From NCBI RefSeq assembly GCF_018343665.1, contig NZ_JAGYPM010000008.1, positions 62,001-126,000 of the forward strand: a stretch of DNA of 64,000 bases. The letters are read 5' to 3'. This DNA comes from Cytobacillus citreus (GTDB taxonomy: Bacteria > Bacillota > Bacilli > Bacillales > Cytobacillaceae). Shown in pieces: positions 9,174-18,112 of this stretch. The stretch's first letter is position 1. Each line of letters starts with the position of its first letter. The position numbers were made by a program, and so were the translations under genes. The notes beneath the pieces were generated by a model. That model saw only the letters and a program-made list of their open reading frames with translations, ran no database searches and was not told the DNA's origin.

Positions 9174-9234
9174 GTGCATGGCGCCTGAAGTTAGACACTC
9201 ATCTAACTCGGAATTTAATCTTTCTTATTTAGCA

Positions 9235-9264
9235 AAACAAAGTAGCACGAAGGCTACTTTGTTT
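9235..9264 (-). terminator. Stem-loop directly behind the binding-protein gene
   Basis: AAACAAAGTAGC and GCTACTTTGTTT form a 12-bp stem with the loop ACGAAG. On the minus strand it ends in GTTTTG. It can act as a partial terminator or as an mRNA 3'-end stabilizer. Confidence 0.7.
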
Positions 9265-9281
9265 CAAATCAGTCTGTTTTC

Positions 9282-10583
9282 CTATTTACGTGCGCCTTCC
9301 CAAGCCTTTTTCGTTGCATCGACAACTTCTTCCCAGCTTGCTTTATCACTTAAGTACTTCTGAATTTGTACGCCCAATTCGTCTTGACCCCAGCCAGTAG
9401 GATAGCCCATGAACGTCCAGCCGATTGTTTTGCCTTTCTCTGCATATTCATAAACTGCTTTTGAAAGTGGATCAGAGATCTTAGTAGAATCATAGCCTTC
9501 ATATGCTGGAATAAATTTAAAATCATTTAACACGGTTTCCTTACCTTTATCTGAAGTGTATAGCCAGTCTAGGAATTTTTTCGCTTCTTTAACTACCGCT
9601 TCATCTGCATTGCTATTTACGCCCCAATACATTGGTATCCCAACTGGAATATGATCACCTTTATAACCTTCTACTGGAATTGGTAACATTCCAATGCCGT
9701 TGTTAGCAAATTCTTCATCAATTCCTGCAATTGAACCATACACCCAATTTCCTTGTTGAATCATGGCAACTTTTTGAAGGGAGAATAGCTCTTCTACTTG
9801 TTTTGAATAATCTAGACTTACAGTCGGCTGCACAGAGTAGTCATTTTGAAGATCTAAAACTTTTTTGAATGCATCACTATATTGGAATTCAACACTTTTT
9901 GAATTAAATGCTTTTAAGACATTGTTATCAAATTCAGGAGCTAAGAAAGCATTTGATAAATGCAATCCTGTCACCCATGTTTCCTTTCCTGGCAAAGCAA
10001 ATACAGCTTCTAGACCTAATTCTTCTTTTTTGTTATCCAATTCTTTTACTGCTGCTTCTAAAGAAGCAAAATCTGTTATGGAAGCTGGATCGATTCCTGC
10101 CTTTTCAAATACATTTTTGTTATAAATTAATCCATAGCCTTCTTGATTGTATGGAACACCTAATACTTTTCCATCCAATGTAACCCCAGCAAGTGTGCCT
10201 TCTAATGCTGCTTCGGCTGCCGCAGTATCAGATAAATCAGCTAATTTACCCTTCCAGTCTTCTACATCTTGCGGTCCACCGATGTTATAAATAGCTGGCT
10301 CATTACCAGACGAAAATTTTGAACGAAGAGCTGCACCGTAATCCTCTCCGCCCCCAACTGTCGTAATGTTGATTTTCACGTTTTTATTTTCCTCTTCATA
10401 CGCTTTTGCAACGGCCTCAAACTGATCTTTAAACTCTACTTTGAATTGGAAAATGTCTAAAGTTACTTGCTCTTCTTTCGATTTATTGTCCGATGAACCT
10501 GCATTATCTGAATTGCAACCTGCTAAAATTCCGGCTAACCCTAGTGAAACTGCCAGTAAGCCTGCTCTCCATTTTGCTTTCAT
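9282..10583 (-). CDS. Sugar ABC importer substrate-binding lipoprotein (family 1, MalE type)
   Basis: The protein is 433 residues with a lipoprotein signal peptide (hydrophobic stretch then ILAGC, lipidated Cys about residue 23) and a low-complexity Asn/Ser/Lys linker. The mature part is a typical family 1 solute-binding fold (TLDIFQFKVEFKDQFEAVAK, then GVPYNQEGYGLIYNKNVFEK and later NWVYGSI). It captures an alpha-glucoside at the membrane surface and hands it to the two permeases encoded downstream. It is the first gene of its transcript, with a sigma-A-type promoter and two repressor operators upstream. It is followed by a run of hairpins before the permease genes. Confidence 0.92.
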   Translation of the reverse strand: MKAKWRAGLLAVSLGLAGILAGCNSDNAGSSDNKSKEEQVTLDIFQFKVEFKDQFEAVAKAYEEENKNVKINITTVGGGEDYGAALRSKFSSGNEPAIYNIGGPQDVEDWKGKLADLSDTAAAEAALEGTLAGVTLDGKVLGVPYNQEGYGLIYNKNVFEKAGIDPASITDFASLEAAVKELDNKKEELGLEAVFALPGKETWVTGLHLSNAFLAPEFDNNVLKAFNSKSVEFQYSDAFKKVLDLQNDYSVQPTVSLDYSKQVEELFSLQKVAMIQQGNWVYGSIAGIDEEFANNGIGMLPIPVEGYKGDHIPVGIPMYWGVNSNADEAVVKEAKKFLDWLYTSDKGKETVLNDFKFIPAYEGYDSTKISDPLSKAVYEYAEKGKTIGWTFMGYPTGWGQDELGVQIQKYLSDKASWEEVVDATKKAWEGARK

Positions 10584-10611
10584 AGGTTCTCCCCCACATT
10601 TTTATTATTTG

Positions 10612-10631
10612 TTGCGAAAACGCTTGCACAA
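10612..10631. promoter_or_regulatory. LacI-type operator A
   Basis: TTGCGAAAACGCTTGCACAA, about 30 bp before the binding-protein start codon. It shares 19 of 20 bases with operator B. The core also resembles a CcpA cre site, so dual control is possible. Confidence 0.7.
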
Positions 10632-10656
10632 ATACTTAAAAAAATAATAGACAAGC

Positions 10657-10676
10657 TTGCGAAAGCGCTTGCACAA
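10657..10676. promoter_or_regulatory. LacI-type operator B
   Basis: TTGCGAAAGCGCTTGCACAA lies 45 bp from operator A and just downstream of the predicted -10 box (about +8 to +27), a position suited to blocking RNA polymerase. Confidence 0.7.
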
Positions 10677-10690
10677 ATTGAATTAAATTT

Positions 10691-10719
10691 ATCCTATCAC
10701 ACCGCCCATGCGATAACAA
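10691..10719 (-). promoter_or_regulatory. Sigma-A-type promoter of the binding-protein/permease operon
   Basis: On the minus strand there is TTGTTA, a 17-bp spacer ending in TGA (extended -10), then TAGGAT. It lies just upstream of operator B. Confidence 0.5.
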
Positions 10720-10798
10720 GTCTTAATTTATAGACAATTTTGTATTTTTATTGACTTATTTAATAGATTTTGTTGACAGAGTGACTTGTTTGGAATGC

Positions 10799-10841
10799 CT
10801 TTCGAAAAGCATTTTTGTATTGCAAAAACACTTTTCGAAAG
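10799..10841 (-). terminator. Hairpin behind the ROK kinase gene
   Basis: CTTTCGAAAAG and CTTTTCGAAAG form the outer arms and TTTTTG / CAAAAA extend the stem, making a 43-nt near palindrome. It probably separates the glucosidase-kinase transcript from the importer operon. Confidence 0.6.
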
Positions 10842-10874
10842 ACTGTACACCTTGTTAATCATCCTTTATATTTT

Positions 10875-11777
10875 TTACGAATAATTTGAAGGGTCTGTCA
10901 CGAGCATTGCTGCACCAAGCATCCCAGCTTCATTTCCAAATGCAGCACGCCTTAATTCTAAAGGCTGAAGTTTCAACGGTTCGACTTTCACAAGAAGGTT
11001 TTCCCACCAATCATCTGCTGATTCTGAAACACCTCCACCGACTACAACACAGTCCATGTCTAATACGGCTTGAAGAGTAGAAATGACAACAGCGAAATCT
11101 GAAAGAAAGCGTTCCCGAACTGTTTGGGCACTTGTAAGCCCCTCAGCCGCCAATCGAAACAGCTCCTGTGGTATTGCTAATTCACCCGTTTTTGGATTAA
11201 CGACATTTTCCTCTTGAATCATTCTTCTCAATGCGGTTCCAGATACGTATTCCTCACTGCAACCCCGTCTTCCACAGCCACAAACCAGTCCATTTGGATA
11301 CAGAATCATGTGACCAACTTCCCCAGCACCACCATGGGTACCATTCATCACTTGCCCATCAAAAACGAGACCTCCTCCTAGCTTTGTCCCCACTGTCAAG
11401 CAAACAACCCTTTGGAAGCCAAGTGCGGCACCAAGCCGCACTTCCGCAAGTGCTGCGCAATTGGCATCATTATTAATCTCAACACGAAGGCCAGTTGCTG
11501 CTTCTAGTTGTGCTTTGACCGGTGTCCCTTCCCAGCCCTCCAGCTCTTTTTCAAAAGTCACGACACCCGTTTTCGCATCTACCATTCCTCGCGTGCCAAT
11601 TCCAATCCCTTTAAGGTCAGGAAACTTTGTTTTTGCTTTTAATATCTGTTCTTCTAAATAAGGGTATAGTGGTAACCTTGTAGGGATCGTGATATCTTCT
11701 AAAACCTCTCCAGTCTCATTCACAACACCCATCCGTATTTTTGTTCCCCCGATATCAATACCTAGTACCTTCTTCAA
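10875..11777 (-). CDS. ROK-family sugar kinase (glucokinase-like)
   Basis: The protein is 300 residues, the normal ROK length. The phosphate-binding loop is GIDIGGTKIRMG (residues 6-17) and the catalytic Asp is in NNDAN (102-106). EVGH (153-156) and CGCGRRGC (166-173) form the ROK zinc-binding signature. It would phosphorylate the glucose released by the intracellular glucosidases. It overlaps the upstream GH13 gene by four bases (ATGA), so the two are co-translated. Fructose or N-acetylglucosamine specificity cannot be excluded, but the neighbours favour glucose. Confidence 0.88.
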   Translation of the reverse strand: MKKVLGIDIGGTKIRMGVVNETGEVLEDITIPTRLPLYPYLEEQILKAKTKFPDLKGIGIGTRGMVDAKTGVVTFEKELEGWEGTPVKAQLEAATGLRVEINNDANCAALAEVRLGAALGFQRVVCLTVGTKLGGGLVFDGQVMNGTHGGAGEVGHMILYPNGLVCGCGRRGCSEEYVSGTALRRMIQEENVVNPKTGELAIPQELFRLAAEGLTSAQTVRERFLSDFAVVISTLQAVLDMDCVVVGGGVSESADDWWENLLVKVEPLKLQPLELRRAAFGNEAGMLGAAMLVTDPSNYS

Positions 11778-13471
11778 TCTGCTATCTCCTTTCTAAAGCT
11801 GAGCACAAACGCCTCATAAGGTCTTACTTCAATAATATCACCGTCTAATTGATGAGGTTCATAGTTTGCTATCATAATTTTTCCGTTTTTATTTTGCACG
11901 CCAATTTCATTCCAATTCATTTTTACCGTCTGTTTTGAAAAATTGGTTACGATTAACCATTCTTCTTCCTCTGTATGCCGCTTATACACAAAGAGGTGGG
12001 GATGATCAGGCAATAATAATTGGAAACTGCCGTATGTGATGATGTCAAATTCTTTTCTAAGACGTATGAGCTTTTGATACGTATAAAAAATCGACGAAGG
12101 ATCGGCAAGAGCTTGGTCTGCGTTAATCCTAGCAGTATTGTGATTCATCTGAATCCAAGGAGTTCCTGTTGTGAACCCGCCATCTAATGTCCATTGCATC
12201 GGAGTTCTTGCATTATCTCGGCCTTTCGCATAAATACCCGACATGATCTTATCATGTGCGATTCCCTGCTGGCATTTTTCTTTGTACATATTAAGTGTTT
12301 CGATATCACGATATTCATGAATGGAATCAAACTTCACATTCGTCATGCCTAGCTCTTCACCCTGATAGATATAAGGCGTTCCTTGGAGTAGATGGAGACA
12401 AATTGCTAACATTTTAGCGGACAGCTCACGATACACTTCATCGTCACCAAAACGTGATACGATTCGTGGCTGATCATGGTTATTCCAATAAAGACTATTC
12501 CAGCCCACATGATGGAGAGCATGCTGCCACTTCTCAAGATTACGTTTTAGTTTAACCAAATCTAACGGCTGTACATCCCATTTTTCGTAAGGCCCACTGT
12601 CAAGATTCATATGCTCAAATGTAAAAATCATATTCACTTCTTGATTGCTGGGATTCGTATAAATTTGTGCATCCTCAGTAGAAGCACCAGGCATTTCTCC
12701 CACTGTTAACACATCATAATGTTGCAAAACCTTTTCATTCATCTCATGTAGATAGGTGTGAATTTTCGGCCCATTGATAAAATAGGGACTTCCATCCCCA
12801 TACAATTGTCCGCTATGAATCTCTCCATCAGGCAATCGGTCCTCTTTTGAAATAAAATTAATAACATCCATGCGAAAGCCGCCAATTCCTTTATCCAGCC
12901 AATATTTCATAACATCAAAGATTTCATTTCGAAGAGGCTCGTGTTCCCAATTCAAATCAGGCTGTTTTTTGGAGAAAAGATGCAAATAAAAGGAATCCGT
13001 TGCCTCATCCTTTTCCCATGCAGACCCAGAAAATACTGAACCCCAATTATTAGGTGGTTTCCCATTATCCCCATTTCGCCAAATATAATAGTCGCGGTAC
13101 TTGGAATCCTTGGAAGAACGTGAATGAACGAACCAGTGATGTTCGTCTGATGTGTGATTGACCACAAGATCCATCACAATTCGGATCCCACGCTGCTTCG
13201 CTTCATCAATCAATTGTTCAAAATCATCCATTGTCCCAAATTTATTCATAATTGCACGATAATCGCGAATGTCATATCCGTTGTCATCATTAGGAGAATC
13301 ATAGATTGGGCTCAGCCAAATGACATCCACTCCTAATTTTTTCAAATAATCCAGTTTAGAAATGATGCCTTGCAAATCTCCAATGCCGTCTCCATTAGAA
13401 TCCATGAAACTCCGCGGATAAATTTGATAAACAACACTTCTTTTCCACCAAGGCTCTTTGACACGAACCAT
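11774..13471 (-). CDS. GH13 oligo-1,6-glucosidase (isomaltase type)
   Basis: This is a cytoplasmic glucosidase of about 565 residues. The ATG at 13471 is chosen because AAGGAG sits 8 nt upstream; a GTG three codons earlier overlaps that site. Motifs are IYDSPNDDNGYDI, GGFRMDVINF (nucleophile Asp followed by Val), TVGEMPGAS (acid/base Glu) and YWNNHDQPR. Val after the nucleophile is the residue associated with alpha-1,6-linkage cleavage in this subfamily, as in MalL and oligo-1,6-glucosidases. The paralogue at 3856 carries Ala there, so the cluster should cover both linkage types. A LacI-type operator lies about 60 bp upstream, and the ROK kinase gene overlaps its end. Confidence 0.9.
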   Translation of the reverse strand: MVRVKEPWWKRSVVYQIYPRSFMDSNGDGIGDLQGIISKLDYLKKLGVDVIWLSPIYDSPNDDNGYDIRDYRAIMNKFGTMDDFEQLIDEAKQRGIRIVMDLVVNHTSDEHHWFVHSRSSKDSKYRDYYIWRNGDNGKPPNNWGSVFSGSAWEKDEATDSFYLHLFSKKQPDLNWEHEPLRNEIFDVMKYWLDKGIGGFRMDVINFISKEDRLPDGEIHSGQLYGDGSPYFINGPKIHTYLHEMNEKVLQHYDVLTVGEMPGASTEDAQIYTNPSNQEVNMIFTFEHMNLDSGPYEKWDVQPLDLVKLKRNLEKWQHALHHVGWNSLYWNNHDQPRIVSRFGDDEVYRELSAKMLAICLHLLQGTPYIYQGEELGMTNVKFDSIHEYRDIETLNMYKEKCQQGIAHDKIMSGIYAKGRDNARTPMQWTLDGGFTTGTPWIQMNHNTARINADQALADPSSIFYTYQKLIRLRKEFDIITYGSFQLLLPDHPHLFVYKRHTEEEEWLIVTNFSKQTVKMNWNEIGVQNKNGKIMIANYEPHQLDGDIIEVRPYEAFVLSFRKEIAD

Positions 13472-13530
13472 TTTTGTCACTCCTTATGCACCCTTTATTA
13501 GGAATTATTTTAATCTTTCCATGATCACAA

Positions 13531-13544
13531 TGCAAGCGTTTGCA
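13531..13544. promoter_or_regulatory. LacI-type/cre-like operator C
   Basis: TGCAAGCGTTTGCA, extended by CACAATG and CAATTG flanks, lies upstream of the oligo-1,6-glucosidase gene. It matches the core of operators A and B and probably co-regulates both units. Confidence 0.65.
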
Positions 13545-13614
13545 CAATTGTAATGAACTTATTCTTTCGAACTAAGCTTAACAGAAAACCACTTTTTTAC
13601 TACAAGGTTTTTAC

Positions 13615-13643
13615 TTGACTATTCAAAATATAGTAAATATAAT
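13615..13643 (+). promoter_or_regulatory. Sigma-A promoter of the T-box/SAM-hydrolase/ECF operon
   Basis: TTGACT, 17 bp, TATAAT: a near-consensus promoter about 40 bp before the T-box leader. Confidence 0.85.
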
Positions 13644-13679
13644 AAATTTTAACTTTAGCAACTTAATATTGATTTAAAG

Positions 13680-13996
13680 CAATGAAGAGGGAAAGTAAGA
13701 TTTAGCGATTTTTCACAGAGAGCTTCGGTAGCTGAAAAGAAGCAAAATTCGAATCTGAACAATGGCCTCAGAGCTTCGTTCCGAATATATTGACCTTCCT
13801 TTTAGGTTAATATTAGTAAGTTCCGACGAGATTTGGTACTCGTTATCAATACCACAGTATATAGAGCATCAGGTCCGCTCTCGTACTTGCTGAGGCTGTA
13901 CCTGCGTGAGCATACAGTAAATTAAGGTGGTACCACGTGAGATATAACCACGTCCTTATCTATTATTTATATAGATAAAGACGTGGTTTTTTTTTA
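13680..13996 (+). ncRNA. T-box leader riboswitch
   Basis: The leader has the Stem I start (GAAGAGGGAAAGTAAG, with the AGTA motif) and a GAACAATGGCC specifier-side segment. It also has the canonical T-box AATTAAGGTGGTACCACG at 13919-13936. A terminator follows, with arms ACCACGTC (13947) and GACGTGGT (13980) and a long T run. The antiterminator bulge TGGT would pair with a tRNA ending in ACCA. ATG at 13762-13764, followed by a purine, is the best specifier candidate (Met). ACA and AAT cannot be excluded without folding. It controls the four genes that follow. Confidence 0.9.
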
Positions 13997-14079
13997 TTTA
14001 TGACTAGGAGAATTGATAGAAGAGAACGAAGTCTAATTTTCATCCATATTAAATAAAATAATAATAGTGGAGGTATACA

Positions 14080-14931
14080 ATGAATAATCACTTAATTTTA
14101 CAATCAGATTTTGGTATTAGTGATGGAGCTGTAAGTGCAATGTATGGTGTGGCCATTTCCGTTCATCCAACGCTTAAGATTTATGATTTAACCCACGATA
14201 TTCCTCAATACAATATTTGGGAAGCATCTTATCGGCTATATCAAACGATTTCCTATTGGCCTGAAGGTTCTGTTTTTGTATCAGTCGTAGATCCAGGTGT
14301 GGGCTCTGAACGAAGAAGCATTGTTGTTAAAACGGTAAAAAATCAATACATTGTCACCCCTGACAATGGGACACTTACTCATATTAAAGAAAGCATCGGC
14401 ATTGTGGAAGCAAGAATGATTGATGAAACTGTCAATCGTTTGCCAAATTCAGGAGAATCATACACATTCCACGGCCGTGACGTCTATGCGTTTACAGGTG
14501 CCAGACTTGCTTCAAATATCATCACTTTTGAACAAGTAGGTCCAGAGGTTCCAGTAGATTCTATCATTGAGCTGCCAAAAACAAATGCAAGCATTGAACA
14601 GGGCTCACTTCAAGGAAATATTGACATTCTCGATGTGAGATTTGGAAATCTATGGACAAATATTGATCGTACTCTCTTTAAAAAATTAGATGTGGATTAC
14701 GGAGATTCATTTGAAGTAACGATTGAGAACGATACACGACAAGTATACAAAAATATTATGACCTATGGCCGTTCTTTTGCCGATAGCCATCTTGGAGAGC
14801 CATTACTATTTGTAAATTCTCTCGACAAAATCGGCGTAGCTATTAATCAAGGTTCATTTGCAAAAGCGTATCATATTGAAACCGGTGCCCAATGGAAAAT
14901 TTCTATCCGTAAAGCACCAAAAATTATATAA
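14080..14931 (+). CDS. SAM hydrolase (SAM hydroxide adenosyltransferase, DUF62 family)
   Basis: The 283-residue protein has the family's conserved elements: [14 protein letters not shown] with Asp10 and Asp15, VDPGVGS near residue 80, TPDNGTL and TFHGRDVYA. Characterized relatives split S-adenosylmethionine with hydroxide into adenosine and methionine; the fluorinase is a distant member. It is the first gene behind a T-box leader and is followed by all parts of an ECF-type importer. This suggests that SAM or a methionine-related compound is imported and then hydrolysed. GGAGG precedes the ATG. Confidence 0.85.
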   Translation: MNNHLILQSDFGISDGAVSAMYGVAISVHPTLKIYDLTHDIPQYNIWEASYRLYQTISYWPEGSVFVSVVDPGVGSERRSIVVKTVKNQYIVTPDNGTLTHIKESIGIVEARMIDETVNRLPNSGESYTFHGRDVYAFTGARLASNIITFEQVGPEVPVDSIIELPKTNASIEQGSLQGNIDILDVRFGNLWTNIDRTLFKKLDVDYGDSFEVTIENDTRQVYKNIMTYGRSFADSHLGEPLLFVNSLDKIGVAINQGSFAKAYHIETGAQWKISIRKAPKII

Positions 14932-14954
14932 AGTTCATTTTGGAGGCTGATATT

Positions 14955-15512
14955 ATGCAAAGAAAACACTTATCAATCAAAACCATCGTTGCGATCGGCA
15001 TTGGAGCTGCCGTATTCGTTATTTTAGGCAGATTCGCATCCATTCCTACTGGAATTCCGAACACACAAATTGAAACATCCTATGGCTTTTTAGCACTTAT
15101 GTCCATTATTTTTGGACCGATTGCGGGTGCATTAATTGGCTTAATCGGTCACGCCCTGAAGGATCTTATTTTCTACGGTTCCATTTGGTGGAGCTGGGTT
15201 GTCGTATCGGGACTTGTCGGCTTATTAATTGGGCTCGCATGGAGAAAAATTGATATTGAATCAGGCATTTTTAATACGAAGAAAATCATTACATTTAATG
15301 TTGTTCAAGTTATCGTTCAAGCATTTGGGTGGTTTGTCGTTGCTCCATTTTTGGATGTGCAAATTTACGCAGAGCCTGCTAATAAGGTATATTTGCAAGG
15401 TTTAATTGCTGGAGCGGCCAATATCGTAACAGTCGGAGTAATAGGTACGCTTTTATTATTAGCCTACGCAAAAACTCGCACTCAAAGTGGCAGTCTGGAT
15501 AAAGATATCTAA
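14955..15512 (+). CDS. ECF transporter substrate-binding S component (UPF0397 type)
   Basis: This is a 185-residue integral membrane protein with about five or six spans. The motifs [20 protein letters not shown] and [18 protein letters not shown] are typical of the UPF0397/COG4720 S components. The ATG at 14955 is chosen because TGGAGG lies 8 nt upstream; an earlier TTG overlaps that site. It lies between the SAM hydrolase and the ECF energizing module. The substrate is not established. From the operon and leader, methionine, SAM or a related thio-compound is the working guess. Confidence 0.85.
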   Translation: MQRKHLSIKTIVAIGIGAAVFVILGRFASIPTGIPNTQIETSYGFLALMSIIFGPIAGALIGLIGHALKDLIFYGSIWWSWVVVSGLVGLLIGLAWRKIDIESGIFNTKKIITFNVVQVIVQAFGWFVVAPFLDVQIYAEPANKVYLQGLIAGAANIVTVGVIGTLLLLAYAKTRTQSGSLDKDI

Positions 15513-15543
15513 ATCAAGTGCACTTATTTCTAGGAGATCATAA

Positions 15544-17256
15544 ATGAAAAAAACTGTTATTCAATTTGAGAACTTTTCTTTTAAATATCGAAGTCAAGCG
15601 AAGCCAACCTTAAATGATATAAACTTAACCATTTATGAAGGCGAAAAGGTTTTGATTGTGGGTCCTTCAGGTTCTGGAAAAAGTACACTTGGCCATTGTC
15701 TCAATGGCCTTGTTCCATTTTCCTATAAAGGCGAGATTTCAGGAAGCCTTGAAATAATGGGTGAAGAAACGAGAAATTTAGATATCTTCGCTCTTTCTAA
15801 AAACATCGGTACTGTTCTGCAGGACCCTGATGGACAGTTTATCGGCTTAACCGTTGCAGAGGACATTGCTTTTGCATTAGAAAATGATTGTATACCGCAA
15901 AAACAAATGGTAGATACCGTTACAGAGGTTTCTAGAATGGTCGATATGGAGAATTTTTTAGATTCATCTCTTCACCGTCTATCTGGAGGGCAAAAGCAGA
16001 GAGTCTCCCTTGCTGGGGTAATGGTTGATAAAGTCGATATTCTATTATTTGACGAACCGCTTGCAAATCTTGATCCTGCAACAGGCAGGCACGCGATCGA
16101 GTTAATTGATCGGATTCAAAAAGAAACAGAAACCACCGTTGTCATTATTGAGCACCGCTTAGAGGATGTTCTCCATTGTCATGTTGATCGAATTATTGTC
16201 ATCGATGAAGGCAGAATCGTCAGTGATCAAACACCTGACGAGCTGTTAGCTTCAAATGTTTTAGAAAATTGTTATATTCGTGAGCCTCTTTATTTGAAAG
16301 CCGCAAAGTATGCTGGCTGTGAAGTGACAGCTGAGATGAAGCCCTCTCACATGTCTTCCTTTGCCATCAATGGGTGCAAAGAAAAGCTGGTTAGCTGGTT
16401 TGAAAAGACAGCTCCACCAGAGAAAAAAGCTGAAACTCCCCCCATTTTAGAACTGTGTGATGTTTCTTTTGGCTATCATCCAGATCACCTGACAATTCAG
16501 GGTATATCCTTTTCTATCAATAAAGGTGAGATGGTCAGTATTGTTGGAAAAAATGGGGCGGGAAAATCGACTCTTTCAAAGTTAATTTGTGGTTTTGAGA
16601 AGCTTTCTTCTGGTCGAATCCTTTATAGTGGACAAGACATTACAAAAGATACGATAAAAGAACGCTCACTAAGAATTGGAATGGTCCTTCAAAACCCTAA
16701 TCAAATGATTTCTAAGCATATGATATATGATGAAGTAGCATTAGGCCTTATCATTCGTGGAGTTCCAGAGCATGAAGTGAAGGAGCGAGTGGAAAGAACC
16801 TTAAAAATTTGCGGGCTCTATCCATTCCGAAATTGGCCAATATCTGCCTTAAGCTTTGGACAGAAGAAACGAGTAACCATAGCCTCAATCTTAGCATTAG
16901 AAGCAGAGGTTATTATTCTTGATGAGCCTACGGCAGGACAGGATTTCCGGCATTACACAGAAATGATGGAGTTTCTGTGTGAATTAAATCGCCAGGGCAT
17001 TACCGTTATAATGATTACCCATGATATGCATTTAATGCTTGAATACACGCCTCGAACGATCGTTATTGCAGGTGGTAAAAAAATAGACGATGACTCGGCA
17101 GTGAATGTGTTAACCGATTCTGAAATAATTAATCAAGCAAACTTAAAAGAAACCTCCTTATTTGAGTTGGCCTTACGTGCCGAAATAAGTGAACCAAGAG
17201 AGTTTGTTGAACGCTTTATCGCGTTTGATAGGGAGGTAAGACAGAAATGGCTGTAG
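15544..17256 (+). CDS. ECF transporter ATPase with two fused ABC domains
   Basis: The protein is 570 residues with two complete ABC cassettes. The first has Walker A GPSGSGKST, signature LSGGQKQR and Walker B LLFDEPLANLD. The second has GKNGAGKST, LSFGQKKR and IILDEPTAGQD. A linker of ~60 residues joins them. It corresponds to EcfA1 and EcfA2 in one chain, as in YkoD-like proteins. It provides ATP hydrolysis for the S component upstream and EcfT downstream. GGAG precedes the ATG. The last codons overlap the EcfT gene. Confidence 0.93.
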   Translation: MKKTVIQFENFSFKYRSQAKPTLNDINLTIYEGEKVLIVGPSGSGKSTLGHCLNGLVPFSYKGEISGSLEIMGEETRNLDIFALSKNIGTVLQDPDGQFIGLTVAEDIAFALENDCIPQKQMVDTVTEVSRMVDMENFLDSSLHRLSGGQKQRVSLAGVMVDKVDILLFDEPLANLDPATGRHAIELIDRIQKETETTVVIIEHRLEDVLHCHVDRIIVIDEGRIVSDQTPDELLASNVLENCYIREPLYLKAAKYAGCEVTAEMKPSHMSSFAINGCKEKLVSWFEKTAPPEKKAETPPILELCDVSFGYHPDHLTIQGISFSINKGEMVSIVGKNGAGKSTLSKLICGFEKLSSGRILYSGQDITKDTIKERSLRIGMVLQNPNQMISKHMIYDEVALGLIIRGVPEHEVKERVERTLKICGLYPFRNWPISALSFGQKKRVTIASILALEAEVIILDEPTAGQDFRHYTEMMEFLCELNRQGITVIMITHDMHLMLEYTPRTIVIAGGKKIDDDSAVNVLTDSEIINQANLKETSLFELALRAEISEPREFVERFIAFDREVRQKWL

Positions 17257-18077
17257 AAATGCTATCGTATATTGATAGGCAATCACCTGTTCATCGACTA
17301 ACAGGTGGAACTAAGCTGCTTTGTCTCCTATTTTGGTCATCTGCTGCTATGATGACATATGATACTCGGATTCTTATTTTCCTTGTTCTTGCTAGTGTAT
17401 GGATTTTTGCAATTTCAAAAATAAAGCTAAAAGAAATCGCATTCGTGCTTATCTTTATTATGCTGTTTTTATTGATTAATAGCATTGCCATTTACATTTT
17501 CTCCCCTCAAGAAGGGGTAGAAATCTATGGCACGAGCCATGTTCTATTTGAATTAGGAGGAAGGTATAACGTCACGCTTGAAGAACTTTTTTACCTATTT
17601 AATGTAAATATGAAATACTTCGCAGTTATACCAGCTGCTATTCTTTTTATCGTAACGACAAATCCAAGTGAATTTGCGGCATCACTGAATCGCATTGGCA
17701 TTAGCTACCGCATTTCCTATTCTGTCGCTCTTGCCTTACGCTATATTCCCGATATACAGCGTGATTTCCGCAATATCGCTCTAGCTCAGCAAGCACGAGG
17801 AATCGATCTATCACGTAAAGAGAAGTTGGCAAAGCGAATCAAGAATGCCGGATCCATCATTGTTCCATTAATTTTATCAAGTCTCGACAAAATTGAAATT
17901 ATCAGCAATGCCATGGAGCTCCGCGCCTTTGGAAAAAACAATAAACGAACATGGTACCGCGCTCGCCCTTTTCAAAAAATAGACTACGTCACGCTCACCC
18001 TGTTCGTTATCATGCTGCTGATTACAATATTTATAACCTTTCACGATGGAAATCGGTTTTACAATCCGTTTGTTTAG
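17247..18077 (+). CDS. ECF transporter transmembrane component EcfT
   Basis: The product is 276 residues with several membrane spans and the two EcfT coupling motifs in the long cytoplasmic region: ALAQQARGID and AMELRAFGK (the ARG-type boxes that dock onto the ATPases). It starts inside the end of the ATPase gene (10-bp overlap) with GGGAGG upstream, so it is translationally coupled. It completes the S-A-T importer. Confidence 0.92.
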   Translation: MAVEMLSYIDRQSPVHRLTGGTKLLCLLFWSSAAMMTYDTRILIFLVLASVWIFAISKIKLKEIAFVLIFIMLFLLINSIAIYIFSPQEGVEIYGTSHVLFELGGRYNVTLEELFYLFNVNMKYFAVIPAAILFIVTTNPSEFAASLNRIGISYRISYSVALALRYIPDIQRDFRNIALAQQARGIDLSRKEKLAKRIKNAGSIIVPLILSSLDKIEIISNAMELRAFGKNNKRTWYRARPFQKIDYVTLTLFVIMLLITIFITFHDGNRFYNPFV

Positions 18078-18098
18078 GGACAGGCTTCTTGTCCCTAA
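18074..18098 (+). terminator. Terminator of the ECF operon
   Basis: TTAGGGACA and TGTCCCTAA form a 9-bp stem starting at the EcfT stop codon. The T tail is weak (CATTTCTT). Confidence 0.6.
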
Positions 18099-18112
18099 CA
18101 TTTCTTAATGCA

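Noticed and set aside
10612..10676. Pure CcpA cre sites
   Set aside because: The two sites do fit the cre core, but they share extended flanks with one another and with 13531, which argues for a dedicated LacI-family operator; cre function is kept only as a possibility.
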